DNA of 64,000 nucleotides from Bradyrhizobium manausense (GCF_001440035.1 NZ_LJYG01000047.1:233347-297346), one strand, 5' to 3'. Positions 53,510 through 63,316 are shown, counted from the stretch's first letter. Program-made: numbers and translations. The notes: a model not told the origin generated them from the letters alone.

Positions 53510-54514
53510 GACTGCTCGACCTTAAACGTCCTATGGCTACGTTCCGAAGCATAGCATGCGCTCGGACGAATTCGATCCTTGTTGCGTCTGATGTGAAATT
53601 GAAATTTTACTATCCCAGTTCTGGGCGTGATTAACCCAACCTAGGTGCTCGTGGTTCCGCAACCCTGTCGCCAGGCGGTAAAGAAGCATCCTCAGATATC
53701 TGGTATGGATCACACGAAGCCAGTAACTGTGGTCTCTTTCAGCCAGCATGGCCTAAGACGTGATCCTAGACGCAGTCCTCTTCGGGCTTTGTCCGCCTTC
53801 GTCCGGAAGCGAAACTATCGACTGCTGCGACCAGACTACGCAGCCAAACAGTAATCGGTTTGCGGCACTGGTGCTGAGACGGCTTCATCAGTCAATTGTG
53901 TTCACTTTTGCACTGAACAGCGCGCCTCGCGACGATGAATCTGGATCGAGCCAGCGCCTCGAGGCGCCGAGGGAAATAACTTGGCTCGGCGCACAGCACG
54001 TTCGCCTCGCCGTTCACACCGGGAGGATCAAGTACCTCCTTGAACATTTCCGTCTCGGCCTCCACTTCGGCCTTCGCGACATAGTCCTCGTCTATTATGT
54101 TATGGCTTCGTCCGAGCGGCTACGTAACCGATAGCAACTGCCCGATGCCGCGGTCTCGGTTAGGCGGCCCGGCGTCCGTTTCTCCTCCCACCCGATATCG
54201 GCGTGCGGCCGCGGGAGGGCGCACAGGTGGACTTGCAACTGCTGTCAGGGCGCGTCGGACGTTGGCTCAAAGCCAACCTATTTCACTTCCCCGAGGCAGT
54301 GTGGTCGCGCAAGCGTGGATGTGCGGAGCTGTCGGAGGGTGACGTGATCGCGCTGCATCTCGTAATGGAGCGCATCGTGTCGGTGGGACTGAGGGTTCCG
54401 CTTTATGGACGGCTGCGACGTTGGGATGGCACGTCCCCGGTATGGCCGTTGCTGGTGCGGGAGAAAGCGCGGCCGTATCGCTTCAAATGAAAGAGGCCGC
54501 CAATTGAGGCGAAC
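53510..54514. other. Intergenic region with a recurring motif
   Basis: About 1 kb. It holds a copy of the recurring motif (gtgttcacttttgcactg, 53898-53915). An open frame at 54203-54490 is unrecognised and not supported. The KaiC-family promoter should lie near 53520-53600. Confidence 0.45.
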
Positions 54515-54682
54515 TTACTTCTTATAGAGAATGATGCTGAGAGCTTTAGCCTGCCGTCTAACCGAGGAGACCCTTCGCCCTAGCAGCTTGGCAGCGCGTG
54601 CGGCACTTGTTCTGCCCTTGGCTAATTGCAAAAGACGGTTGGCCTCTACAGGCGTCCAATCTTGAGTCCGCTTATCGTTCAT
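54515..54682 (-). CDS. Small Myb/SANT-like HTH protein
   Basis: 55 residues from the ATG at 54682. The sequence QDWTPVEANRLLQLAKG, SAARAAKLLGRRVSSVRRQA and ALSI follows the small SANT-like helix-turn-helix proteins common in Bradyrhizobium (tryptophan at the start of helix 1, SSVR in the recognition helix). Probably DNA binding. A weak hairpin (cgcc...ggcg) follows the stop. Confidence 0.75.
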   Translation of the reverse strand: MNDKRTQDWTPVEANRLLQLAKGRTSAARAAKLLGRRVSSVRRQAKALSIILYKK

Positions 54683-55341
54683 TTACCCCTTGTGTCATCT
54701 CTTGGTTAATCGGCGGTTTCGGACACTCCGCAATTCTACTTAGAGAGGGGCAGCTAAAGGACATTGCCCCGCCACCCTGCGGGACTTTCGTGCACTTACT
54801 GGGTCTTCCCATTGCGTTTCCTCCGCAGGCACAAGACAGGTAGACCGCTGGCTCCCTATTGGCCCGGGAGCTGGGGCTTTCTGCGTGTGGCGGAAAGGCC
54901 ACTGAAATTATTGAGAGGACCAACTAAGGCGGCCTCGCCATACGGCGACGAACGGTCTTGATCGCCCAACCACGGGTGGCCTGGTTTTGTTCTCTGGGCG
55001 AAGAACTACGGCGGCCAACTGAGGTGGCTCTACCTTGCCAATGCACCTAGCAGGCGCTCCATATCTAGCTCGTGCAGTTCTTGCCTACGTCTCAACCTAG
55101 CGAGCACGCTCATGCGCCTGTTGTCATGGCCCATCTCCGGTCCAGTTTCGCGATCAGCTGCTCCGGCTGGGCAAGGTGACGCTCCCCAATCGCGGCGCCA
55201 AGAGAGCCGTGCCCATGGCTGGGCGCCATACTAGTTAAGCCTCATCAGCGCGCTGTCCGTTGCGACCGTACTTGTAGGGACAGCGGCAGCATGGGACCAT
55301 CTGGAACGCCTACTTTTGAAGGTCATTAGGACAACCCGGCA
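54683..55341. other. Intergenic stretch
   Basis: About 660 bases without a supported gene. It contains a ggccaactgaggtggc hairpin near 55012 like the terminators elsewhere in the window, without a nearby gene to close. Confidence 0.35.
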
Positions 55342-55551
55342 ATGCAATTACAATCGACACTGACCTGCCCCGCCTGTGGCCACAAGACCACAGAGACCAT
55401 GCCGACTGACGGCTGTCAGTTCTTCTACGACTGCAAGGGCTGCGGCACTAGGCTGAAGCCTAACGCGGGGGACTGTTGCGTGTTTTGCTCCTATGGCAGC
55501 GTGGCGTGTCCGCCTATTCAAGAAAATGGCAAATCCGCGTGCTGCGGCTAG
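55342..55551 (+). CDS. Cys-rich GDCCVFCSYG-type small protein
   Basis: 69 residues with nine or more cysteines: CPACG, CKGCGTRLK and the characteristic GDCCVFCSYGSVACPPIQ. Proteins with this last motif are widespread small conserved hypotheticals, often found near metal-resistance genes; metal binding is likely. No resistance genes adjoin here. Confidence 0.75.
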   Translation: MQLQSTLTCPACGHKTTETMPTDGCQFFYDCKGCGTRLKPNAGDCCVFCSYGSVACPPIQENGKSACCG

Positions 55552-55768
55552 GACCTACCCAGTACAGCCTACCGAGTACAGCTAGGATAGCTTTCGTCAC
55601 CTGTTGGCCCTTCGCTCCCGTTAGGGCGTTGCGGCGAGATGTCCGGGATCGGGGGCGTGTGGAGACTCCCCCATCGCTGGTCAAAGCGGCGCTGTTGACC
55701 CAAACCGGAAGTCGCGCCCGGCAAATCAATCCTTTACGTGTTAGGATGCCGCGGTTCCTTCTGCAACG

Positions 55769-56323
55769 TTACCCGAATATGGGCATCCGGTTCGAGGCAG
55801 TTTGCGCGAACAGCTTGTCGATATCCTCCTGGGAAATCGCCGCGCCCGGCCGCTGAGGGCCTTGCATCAAATCTGGCACGCTTTGGACAGCAAGCTCGGC
55901 GGCGAGCCGTGCCAGCTCCTCTTTTCCCCACATGCGGACCAGCCTGTTGATGTGGTCCTCCATGAACTGCAGCGACTTGATCACGCGCGTGATCCGCTGC
56001 CCTGTGAGGTCCTGAAACGCGCAAGCCTCGAACACATTGTTTGTGCTATTGGCGATCTCATCGCATACCGACACTGCAGTTGGATCGTTGATGCTCTGCA
56101 ACTTCGCGACGCTGGCGCCGATCGCCTCCATGCTTTCGAGGATCGCGTTCCCAGCTGCCTCCGTGTTCTCGACGATCGCGTCGAGGGTGTCGGTCATCCT
56201 CGCGAAACTGCCCTTGCTGTCGCCCTGAAGAGCGGCAAATTCCCGTCGCATGCTGCTCATTTGGCCGAACATCTCGACCAAGAGCGTTTTCAGCATCCTC
56301 TCTTCTTCAGGCGCAATCATCAA
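55769..56323 (-). CDS. cheZ: CheZ-like chemotaxis phosphatase
   Basis: 184 residues, almost wholly helical, with the CheZ active segment ACAFQDLTGQRITRVIKSLQ (catalytic Asp and Gln in DLTGQ) and the C-terminal CheY-binding-type tail SQEDIDKLFA. CheZ dephosphorylates CheY. No other chemotaxis genes adjoin, so it is an orphan copy; single-domain response regulators nearby are possible partners, which is inference. Confidence 0.85.
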   Translation of the reverse strand: MMIAPEEERMLKTLLVEMFGQMSSMRREFAALQGDSKGSFARMTDTLDAIVENTEAAGNAILESMEAIGASVAKLQSINDPTAVSVCDEIANSTNNVFEACAFQDLTGQRITRVIKSLQFMEDHINRLVRMWGKEELARLAAELAVQSVPDLMQGPQRPGAAISQEDIDKLFAQTASNRMPIFG

Positions 56324-56755
56324 AAATCTCCGACTTCCGGGGCAAACCGTCGCGATCAGGGCTGTCTCTAAGCGGCCAGGTGGCCCTTGGCGTGTCGGGC
56401 GAGGTCAGCCCAGGCCAAAGCAATCCGAAGTCACTTCTGGCGTTCAGCCGGGCAACTCGCGGCAATGGCTTTCCTCATTGCAGCGAGGGCTTCGGCTTGT
56501 TGGTCAGATTCCCGCATCATGAGCGCGATCATTCTCAGAAATTATTAAAGCTCATGAAATGCACCCCCCGGGAAAATACCGAACGAAGAGCAAGTGGGTT
56601 CTCGGCGGTTTGCCGCATCGGGATTGGGCTTGCCGGCGTCGAGGCTTCTCTCAACAGGAACGGGGGAGACGTCGTGGGTTGGTGCCGATGGCGCGTAAGT
56701 GTGGCCGCACGCGCCGCCCAGCCCTGGCGGAGCTAACGCTCGCTTCTGTTCCGAA
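56324..56755. other. Intergenic stretch between CheZ and the HisKA_2 kinase
   Basis: About 430 bases. Open frames are present on the plus strand but none has a recognisable motif. The CheZ promoter must lie here. Confidence 0.35.
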
Positions 56756-57706
56756 CTATCGAGGATGCGCCCGCACCCGAACCCTGAGGCCGGGATCGAG
56801 CCGTTCGTGGGACGTTTCGCCTTCGAGCTGTTGGGCCAGCAGTTGAACGATACGCGACCCCAATCCGCCCGGCTCTTGCCCCTCCCGTAGGCCTACGCCG
56901 TTGTCGGAGACGGAGAGCTCGATGCCGCTGCCAGTCGAGAACGCGACCGCGATGTGGCCGGGTCTGTCGCCGGGAAAGGCATACTTGATCGCGTTCGTCA
57001 CAAGCTCGTTCGTGATCATGCCGATCGCGAGCGCGTGGTTGCTGGCGAGGTCGACGTCCTCGCAGACAACCTGGAAAGCGACCGGTCCGGAAGGAGCCAG
57101 GGACTGGAAGACCTTCTCGACGACGTCGTTCAGGAAATAGCGCATGTTCACCGAGCGGGAATCTCGTTTGGGCGAAAGGTGGTCGTAGACCTCCGCCATC
57201 ACCTGCAACCGCCGGGCAGTGGCTTCCAGGGCGGCCTCGACGTCGGGACCGCCGTGCCTTGCCTGCATCCTGATCATCCCGCCGAGGATCGCCAAATTGT
57301 TCTTGGTCCGGTGGGCCATCTCCTGCAGGAGCAAGGCCTTGGTCTTGTCCGCCAGCATGACCCGCCGCAGTTCGGCGCGCTGGAATTCGGCGACAGCGGC
57401 GGTCCCGGCTGCTGTGATCGCGAAGAGCGCATTGGGCGCGAAATAGTCGATGCCGTTGCTGCCGGCATAGCTGAGATAGGCGCCGACGGCGACGGCGATG
57501 ATCGCGGCGAATATTCCGGACCCGCGATCGAAGATCAGGCCCGAGAGAAACACGCCGGGGAGCAGCAGGAAATACCCCGGCGAGCCTGTCTGCATCTGCA
57601 AGACCATCTGCAGTACGGCACAGCCCAGCATCATTGTCGCCGAGACGCCGTACCGGGCGGGAGTCGAAAGCCGGTGCTCCAGAACGAGCGGATAGAGCCT
57701 GTTCAT
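56756..57706 (-). CDS. Membrane HisKA_2-type sensor histidine kinase
   Basis: 316 residues from the Met at 57706; the open frame extends upstream to 57817 without a better start. The N-terminal 110 residues form four hydrophobic segments, DUF4118-like. The phospho-acceptor histidine is in EMAHRTKNNLAILGGM, the HisKA_2 form, followed by HATPase_c with ITNELVTNAIKYAF, SDNGVGL and GGLGSRIVQLL. It is divergent from a single-domain response regulator 160 bases away, its likely partner. Confidence 0.88.
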   Translation of the reverse strand: MNRLYPLVLEHRLSTPARYGVSATMMLGCAVLQMVLQMQTGSPGYFLLLPGVFLSGLIFDRGSGIFAAIIAVAVGAYLSYAGSNGIDYFAPNALFAITAAGTAAVAEFQRAELRRVMLADKTKALLLQEMAHRTKNNLAILGGMIRMQARHGGPDVEAALEATARRLQVMAEVYDHLSPKRDSRSVNMRYFLNDVVEKVFQSLAPSGPVAFQVVCEDVDLASNHALAIGMITNELVTNAIKYAFPGDRPGHIAVAFSTGSGIELSVSDNGVGLREGQEPGGLGSRIVQLLAQQLEGETSHERLDPGLRVRVRAHPR

Positions 57707-57868
57707 AAATCGGAAAAACGCCTGTCCCTGATAGCCGTTCCTCGCCTTGGCGGACCAGGTCCAGCCATCGGGCCGGCGGCTCTCCTGCAAGCCCTCCTTG
57801 GCTGAGGAACGACCCACATGTTGCGCCGTTCGATTGCTTGATAACGCAAGCTATTTCAAGAGCCAGCA

Positions 57869-58348
57869 GTGAGCGTACTTCTTGTTGAGGACGACCCTTT
57901 GATCCGCGAATTCGTCGTCGAGGCGCTACGCGAGGCAGGCTATCACGTGATCCACGCGAGCAATGGCGAGGAGGCACTGGCCTGGTGCAAGCGCCGCGTC
58001 GCGGATGTGCTGGTCACGGACGTCACGCTGCCGGGACAGATCGACGGGTGGCAGATCGCGGAGCGATACCGGGAGCAGGATCCGGGGCTGCCGGTCATCT
58101 ACGCAACCGGCTTCTCGCCAACGACGCCACGCCCGGTCCCGGGCAGCCGCATCGTGAAGAAGCCTTTCAATCCCGAGGAACTCGTCCGGACCATCAGGGA
58201 GAATCCGAGAGAAGAATGGCGCATCGACTGTTTAGTCAGTCTATGCGCGGCCAATCTCCTGATTCGCGACATGGACGGAAAGAAGGGCGATCCTTCGGTT
58301 CTGCGGCTGGCAGCGCGACGAGATAAAGCTGGTGTAGCCGCTCAATGA
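57869..58348 (+). CDS. Single-domain response regulator
   Basis: 159 residues with GTG start. Receiver domain with LVEDDPLI, phospho-aspartate in VTDVTLPG and KKPF. It is nearly identical over 110 residues to the product at 43825-44262, including upstream sequence. The last 40 residues do not match and may be a run-on after a lost stop. Divergent from the HisKA_2 kinase, its probable partner. Confidence 0.9.
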   Translation: MSVLLVEDDPLIREFVVEALREAGYHVIHASNGEEALAWCKRRVADVLVTDVTLPGQIDGWQIAERYREQDPGLPVIYATGFSPTTPRPVPGSRIVKKPFNPEELVRTIRENPREEWRIDCLVSLCAANLLIRDMDGKKGDPSVLRLAARRDKAGVAAQ

Positions 58349-58616
58349 TCTGCTGCTTTTGTGCAAGAAGCCGCTTGGCCGTAGTCACCCTGGATCTTCG
58401 ATGAAATAGCGCGAGCCCAACGGTAAAGTATGCCGATGCTATCGGGTGATTGGGAATGAACCCTTTTGCCCGATGCTCCTGCCGCTCGATCTGCTGAACC
58501 AGATTGCGCAGCCGAATGGGCAGCTCATTTGGCATCGACGATAGAATGAAGCTCAGGCGCTCCCCTACCTCTCGCCGAATAGCCTGATTGTGTTTCGGAT
58601 CTAGTGCGCTGCCCAC
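58236..58616 (-). CDS. Unrecognised helical protein
   Basis: 126 residues from a GTG at 58616 with GGAGG six bases upstream. Helical, with IRREVGERLSFILSSMPNEL and LRNLVQQIERQEHRA, then a segment SAYFTVGLALFHRRSR and a heptad-like LLAQKQQIIERLHQLY. It overlaps the unmatched tail of the response regulator on the opposite strand, so one of the two ends is probably not coding. Confidence 0.45.
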   Translation of the reverse strand: MGSALDPKHNQAIRREVGERLSFILSSMPNELPIRLRNLVQQIERQEHRAKGFIPNHPIASAYFTVGLALFHRRSRVTTAKRLLAQKQQIIERLHQLYLVALPAAEPKDRPSFRPCRESGDWPRID

Positions 58617-58674
58617 GAGGCGCCTCCGCCGCCCCAGCAACCCACAAACGCACAAACCCTCTTCCCGGTTTCCA

Positions 58675-58692
58675 ATGTTCACTTTTGCACGG
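58675..58692 (+). promoter_or_regulatory. Recurring motif, copy C
   Basis: atgttcacttttgcacgg, about 105 bases before the response regulator start at 58797. Same core as at 46208 and 53898. Confidence 0.45.
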
Positions 58693-58796
58693 ACATGCGG
58701 GAACGACATGGCAGCCACCGCGTTCCCTTCCCGGAACCTGGCTTCCGCGCGGTGCAGCAAGGCCCGCCGAGGATGTGGAGTAACGCCTTGGATGAG

Positions 58797-59201
58797 ATGC
58801 CGGTGATCCTATTCGTTGAGGACGAGCCATCGGTGCAAGAGTTCGTCAAGGACGCATTGCACGAGGGCGGCTACGACTTGACAGTATCGACGTCAGCCAG
58901 CGAGGCCCTTACCCTGCTCGGGGGCGGCGTGGTGAAATACCGCGCCCTTGTAACCGACATCCACATAGACGGTGAAATGAATGGGTGGGATTTGGCGAGG
59001 CAAGCGCGGCAGATTGATCCGACAATTCCGGTGATCTACATCACCGGCGCTGCGGCAGACCAGTGGGTGTCCCAAGGCGTTCCAGAGAGCGTGCTGTTGC
59101 AAAAGCCATTCGCGCCCGCACAACTCGTCACGGCAGTATCGCAGCTCTTGAACGCTACCGTCCAAAAGGCGGGCCACTCGCTCCCCGAGACGAAAAACTG
59201 A
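58797..59201 (+). CDS. Single-domain response regulator
   Basis: 134 residues from the ATG at 58797. Receiver fold with FVEDEPSV, phospho-aspartate in VTDIHIDGEMNG and QKPF. Not closely related to the other two receivers here. No output domain, so it must act on a partner protein. A recurring 18-base motif lies upstream. Confidence 0.88.
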   Translation: MPVILFVEDEPSVQEFVKDALHEGGYDLTVSTSASEALTLLGGGVVKYRALVTDIHIDGEMNGWDLARQARQIDPTIPVIYITGAAADQWVSQGVPESVLLQKPFAPAQLVTAVSQLLNATVQKAGHSLPETKN

Positions 59202-59423
59202 AGTAGGCCGAGAAATAGTTGGTTGTGGAATGCTCCGATTGTGCGCGGGGTACTGTCCGTGTTTACCCCCGAGGTCCTGGTAAGGATGGCGGCTTTGGCA
59301 TTCCGTCGCTTGACTGCCAAGTTCCGGAAGATGCATTGTACTAACATCACCGCCCGAACCGTGGCCACTATCGGTGACTGAGAGACCGTTGCGCTCCCGC
59401 CTAACCACAGCGGGAGGCGTTTG

Positions 59424-59633
59424 ATGAAAGACGTACAAGCGCACTTAGAAAAATTGCGCGCCCAAATCGCGGAATGCGAATTGATCCGCGATCTTGCTAC
59501 TGATCCCCTAAAGCGCGACACATTCAGCAGGATGGCTGAGCACTTCAGGGTGCTGGCGGGCCAGCTTGAGCATGTCATCAAGTACGGGAAAGCCGACGAC
59601 ACTTTCCTCGGCCGCAGAACCCGTCAACCCTAG
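59424..59633 (+). CDS. Small helical protein, paralogue of 49229-49408
   Basis: 69 residues from the ATG at 59424. MKDVQAHLEKLRAQIAECEL, RDLATDPLKRDTFSRMAEHF and LAGQLEHVI align closely with the 59-residue product at 49229. The extra C-terminal ten residues are basic. It ends ten bases before the IS91-type recombinase. Confidence 0.7.
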   Translation: MKDVQAHLEKLRAQIAECELIRDLATDPLKRDTFSRMAEHFRVLAGQLEHVIKYGKADDTFLGRRTRQP

Positions 59634-59642
59634 TACGATGAG

Positions 59643-60479
59643 ATGGCCCGGGTTCGTGCTGTAAGGCCGCCTTACTACGTGCAAAGGGTCAAGGACTTCG
59701 CGGCGTTTCTCGGCCGCTCTCCCGACCTGGTCCAGTCGGAGGACGTGCGCGGCTTTCGGCTGCATCTGGCGTCGAGCGGCGCCGGCGCGCCCAAGATCAA
59801 CGCCACCGTCTCGGCGCTGCGGTTCTTCTTCAATGTGACGCTGGATCGCCCCGACCTCGCCAAGCACCTGACGTTCATGCACGAGCCGCGCAAGGTACCT
59901 GTGGTGTTGAGCCCCGAAGAGGTTGCACGCTTTCTGGAGGCGGCGCCGAGCGTCAAGTACAAGGCGGCGCTGAGTGTCGCCTACGGTGCGGGGCTGCGTG
60001 TTTCCGAGGTCGTCTCACTGAAGGTATCCGATGTCGACTCCGAGCGCATGATGCTGCGCATCGAGCAGGGCAAAGGCCGCAAGGATCGCCACGCGATGCT
60101 TTCTCCGGTGCTGCTCGAACTTCTGCGCGATTGGTATCGTATTTCCCGCCCGCAGGGCTGGCTGTTTCCGGGACTGAAGCCGGCCAGCCCGATGACGACA
60201 CGCCAGCTCACGCGCGCCTGCCACGCGGCAGCCCACATGGCCGAGATTACCAAGCGGGTGACGCCGCACACATTGCGCCACAGCTTCGCCACCCACCTGC
60301 TCGAGCAGAACATCGATATTCGGGTGATCCAGGTCCTGTTGGGTCACGCCAAGCTCGAGACAACGGCGCTCTACACCCGCGTCGCCACCAACACCATCCG
60401 CGAGGTCATGAGCCCGCTGGATCGCCTCACGCCGCTGACACCCAAGAAGAATGAGCCCAGAGGCGCGCCACTCGCCTGA
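59643..60479 (+). CDS. Tyrosine recombinase of the IS91-type element
   Basis: 278 residues, XerC/D-like. The catalytic set is visible: the arginine in [30 protein letters not shown] and the nucleophile in TALYTRVAT. The N-terminal SAM-like DNA-binding part (about 10-80) is present. Recombinases of this type accompany one branch of IS91-like transposases and end next to them, as here, 11 bases before the transposase start. Confidence 0.88.
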   Translation: MARVRAVRPPYYVQRVKDFAAFLGRSPDLVQSEDVRGFRLHLASSGAGAPKINATVSALRFFFNVTLDRPDLAKHLTFMHEPRKVPVVLSPEEVARFLEAAPSVKYKAALSVAYGAGLRVSEVVSLKVSDVDSERMMLRIEQGKGRKDRHAMLSPVLLELLRDWYRISRPQGWLFPGLKPASPMTTRQLTRACHAAAHMAEITKRVTPHTLRHSFATHLLEQNIDIRVIQVLLGHAKLETTALYTRVATNTIREVMSPLDRLTPLTPKKNEPRGAPLA

Positions 60480-60490
60480 GCACGACGCGG

Positions 60491-61690
60491 GTGGCGCGTC
60501 CGGCACTGGAGGTCGCGGATATCTTCCGCGACCATGGTCCGGCGTGGCGTCAAACCAATGCCGGCCATGTCAGCCTCCAGCAGTTGAAGGTGATGTCGGC
60601 GATCGAGAGCTGTCGCACGGCGGCCCTCGGCGGCCATGTCGCGCGCTGCGAGGACTGCGCCTATACGACGATCGCCTACAACTCCTGCCGCAATCGGCAC
60701 TGCCCGAAGTGCCAGGGCGCCGCGGCGAAGCAGTGGCTTGCCGAGCGCGCGGCCGAGCTGTTGCCGGTGCCGTACTATCACGTGGTGTTCACGCTGCCAG
60801 CGCCGATCGCCGACATCGCCTACCAGAACAAGGCCGTGGTGTACGATCTGCTGTTCAAGGTCTCGGCCGAGACCATGCTGACGATCACCGCCGATCCGAA
60901 GCACCTCGGCGCCCGCATTGGCATCACCTCCGTGCTGCACACCTGGGGCTCCGCCATAACCCATCATCCCCACGTGCACATGATCGTACCGGGTGGCGGC
61001 ATCTCGCTCGACGGCAGCAAGTGGGTATCGTGTCGATCCGGCTTCTTCCTCCCGGTGCGCGTGCTCTCGCGGCTGTTCCGCCGGTTGTTCCTGGAGAAGC
61101 TCAGGGCGGCGCACGCCACCGGCCGCCTCAACTTCTTCGGCGATCATGCACCGCTTGCCGACACGCAAGCCTTCGCAGCCCATCTGGCGCCGCTGCGCAG
61201 AAGCGAATGGGTGGTTTACAGCAAGCGCCCGTTCGGCGGACCCGAGACGGTGCTGGCTTATCTGTCGCGCTACACCCATCGCGTCGCCATCGCCAATAGC
61301 CGCCTGATCGCCTGCGACGAGCGCGGCGTCACCTTCAAGTGGAAGGACTATCGCATCGAAGGCCGCGATCGATACAAGCAGATGAGGCTCGGGACCTTCG
61401 AGTTCATCCGCCGCTTCCTCAGCCACGTGCTGCCAAAAGGCTTGCACCGCATCCGCCACTACGGCCTGTTCGCCAAAGGCGCTTGCGCCGACAACATCGC
61501 ACGCGCCCGTGAGTTGCTCGCCGCTACAAAACCTGAAGGTCAGCACGCCAGTGCTGCCTTCGAACCCAGCAAGCCGAACTGTCCATGTTGCGGCGGTCGC
61601 ATGATCGTCATCGAGGTCTTCGCGCGCGGTGCAACACCACGGCATCGACCAACAGGTCCAGCGACCCTGATCAGGATCGACACCTCATGA
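60491..61690 (+). CDS. IS91-family HUH (Y1/Y2) transposase
   Basis: 399 residues. N-terminal zinc-binding cysteines (CEDCAYTTIAYNSCRNRHCPKC, about 50-75), HUH motif in HHPHVHMIVPGG (about 158-169), the catalytic tyrosines in LAYLSRYTHRVAI and a C-terminal CPCCGG. This replicates by rolling circle and mobilises flanking DNA. Together with the recombinase it forms the element; its ends were not delimited. Confidence 0.92.
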   Translation: MARPALEVADIFRDHGPAWRQTNAGHVSLQQLKVMSAIESCRTAALGGHVARCEDCAYTTIAYNSCRNRHCPKCQGAAAKQWLAERAAELLPVPYYHVVFTLPAPIADIAYQNKAVVYDLLFKVSAETMLTITADPKHLGARIGITSVLHTWGSAITHHPHVHMIVPGGGISLDGSKWVSCRSGFFLPVRVLSRLFRRLFLEKLRAAHATGRLNFFGDHAPLADTQAFAAHLAPLRRSEWVVYSKRPFGGPETVLAYLSRYTHRVAIANSRLIACDERGVTFKWKDYRIEGRDRYKQMRLGTFEFIRRFLSHVLPKGLHRIRHYGLFAKGACADNIARARELLAATKPEGQHASAAFEPSKPNCPCCGGRMIVIEVFARGATPRHRPTGPATLIRIDTS

Positions 61691-62146
61691 CCGCGTCACA
61701 CTCCTGCAAATCCGCTCGCCCCGCTCGCTGGCTCTCGACCGGCCACGGCAGGGCGCGCCCAGAGATTCGCCAGCCCTCGCAAATCGTCCGACAACTTGCA
61801 GAACTCGGCGCCATCCACCGCTCATTGGTCAGCCGCTCAACTCGAACCACTCGTTGCAACGGCTCGATTCGGATCAGTCAGCCCCCTCGCGGCATTCAAA
61901 TCGCCATAGCGCCTGCCGCAAGGCCCTACGTTCCCTTAAGCGCGGTTTCCTCCCTTGGAGGCTTTCGGACGCCGGCCGCCCGAATATGCCGCGCCATCAC
62001 GCCAGCGGCCGGCATCCGAATCCCTGTTTCATCGGTACTCCAGGGTGCAGCACCGCCCCGCGCAATTGCTTATTGTTTGAGATTATGGCACATTTATACC
62101 CCCCTACCATAATTTATGCTTCCGCTCATATTCGGAGCTAGAGGAA
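61691..62146. other. Stretch downstream of the IS91-type transposase
   Basis: About 450 bases. It should contain the element's right end (terIS), which was not pinned down. The promoter of the next gene probably lies in the AT-rich part near 62070-62120. No gene supported. Confidence 0.4.
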
Positions 62147-63316
62147 ATGGCAGCTGGCTTCGTCTTTCATCGGCCAGAGCTTGCCCGCCCGATGGCGGAC
62201 ATCGCGCTTGGAACCGATCCCCTCGCAGGCAACTCAGGCCTTTTCCTTGCCGCACCACGCCGCACCGGGAAAAGCACATTCCTGAAGGCCGACCTCGTGC
62301 CCGAGCTCGAAAGCCGTGGCGCCCTTCCGGTTTACGTGGACCTTTGGGCGGATCGTAGCCGGGATCCAGGCGAAGTAATCGCCGACAGGATCAGGGCCAC
62401 GATCCAGGATCACGAGTCGGGCATTTTGAAAGTGGCGCGCAAGTCTGGCATGTCGAAGATCGGCATCGGCTCTTGGCTTGCCGTCGATATCGAAAAGATC
62501 GGGAAACCCGGCGGAGCTACGATGGCCGACGCCATCGCCTACCTGAACAAGCGAGCTGGCCGTCCAATCGTATTAATCGTTGACGAAGCCCAACACGCGC
62601 TGACCTCTCAGACCGGCGTGACAGCGATGTTCAGTCTGAAATCCGCAAGGGACACCCTCAACATCGGAGTAGATAGCTCCGATATTGGCAATGTCCGATT
62701 GGGGTTGGTCTTCACCGGCTCCCATCGCGACAAGCTGGCTTCGCTCGTGATTGGAAAGAACCAGCCGTTCTTCGGAGCGTCGGTCACCGACTTCCCTTTG
62801 TTGGGCGCCGACTTTGCCGCGGCCTATGCGGATTTCGTAAACACTCGACTCGCAGGGGATCGCCAGATCGATAAAAAGGTGGTCGCGCTGGCGTTCGAGA
62901 TCGTCGCGTTCCGGCCCGAACTCCTCCAAGCGGCAGTCCGGGAATACGTAACGGGCTCCATCGGAGTGAATGGATCATCGCTTTCCCTCCATGAACAGGC
63001 ATACGTCGTCAGAGCTCGCTATTGGCAGGAATTCGATTCTCAATGGACGTCCATGACGCCACTGCAGAGGGCCGTTCTGCGCCGCATCATCAATCAAGGC
63101 GAAAATTATAGGCCGTTCGATGCCGATTCTTTAGCCGCATATTCCGAGAATGCGAACCAGCAAGTCACCGTCCCCGACGCCCAAAGCGCCCTCGACGCGT
63201 TGCGGGAGAAAGGACTTGTGATCCGCATTGAGCGAGGTCGATATGCTCTGGATGATATATCGCTCATCGACTGGCTCGCCGACAGGACGACCAACTCGAC
63301 GCCTCGTCTGACCTAG
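62147..63316 (+). CDS. AAA+ P-loop ATPase of unknown role
   Basis: 389 residues. P-loop APRRTGKST (about 35-43), a YVDLW strand and the Walker B VLIVDEAQHAL (about 143-153) show an ATPase of the STAND/AAA+ type similar to archaeal-type ATPases. The C-terminal 120 residues look like a winged helix (PDAQSALDALREKGLVIRIE). Found downstream of the IS91-type element, so it may be mobile or phage-related. No catalytic partner seen. Confidence 0.75.
   Translation: MAAGFVFHRPELARPMADIALGTDPLAGNSGLFLAAPRRTGKSTFLKADLVPELESRGALPVYVDLWADRSRDPGEVIADRIRATIQDHESGILKVARKSGMSKIGIGSWLAVDIEKIGKPGGATMADAIAYLNKRAGRPIVLIVDEAQHALTSQTGVTAMFSLKSARDTLNIGVDSSDIGNVRLGLVFTGSHRDKLASLVIGKNQPFFGASVTDFPLLGADFAAAYADFVNTRLAGDRQIDKKVVALAFEIVAFRPELLQAAVREYVTGSIGVNGSSLSLHEQAYVVRARYWQEFDSQWTSMTPLQRAVLRRIINQGENYRPFDADSLAAYSENANQQVTVPDAQSALDALREKGLVIRIERGRYALDDISLIDWLADRTTNSTPRLT

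Noticed and set aside
54203..54490. 95-residue plus-strand frame
   Set aside because: No recognised similarity or ribosome site; kept only as a note in the intergenic entry.
61585..62112. Plus-strand frame overlapping the end of the IS91-type transposase
   Set aside because: Out of frame with the transposase and low complexity; it is probably part of the element's non-coding end.
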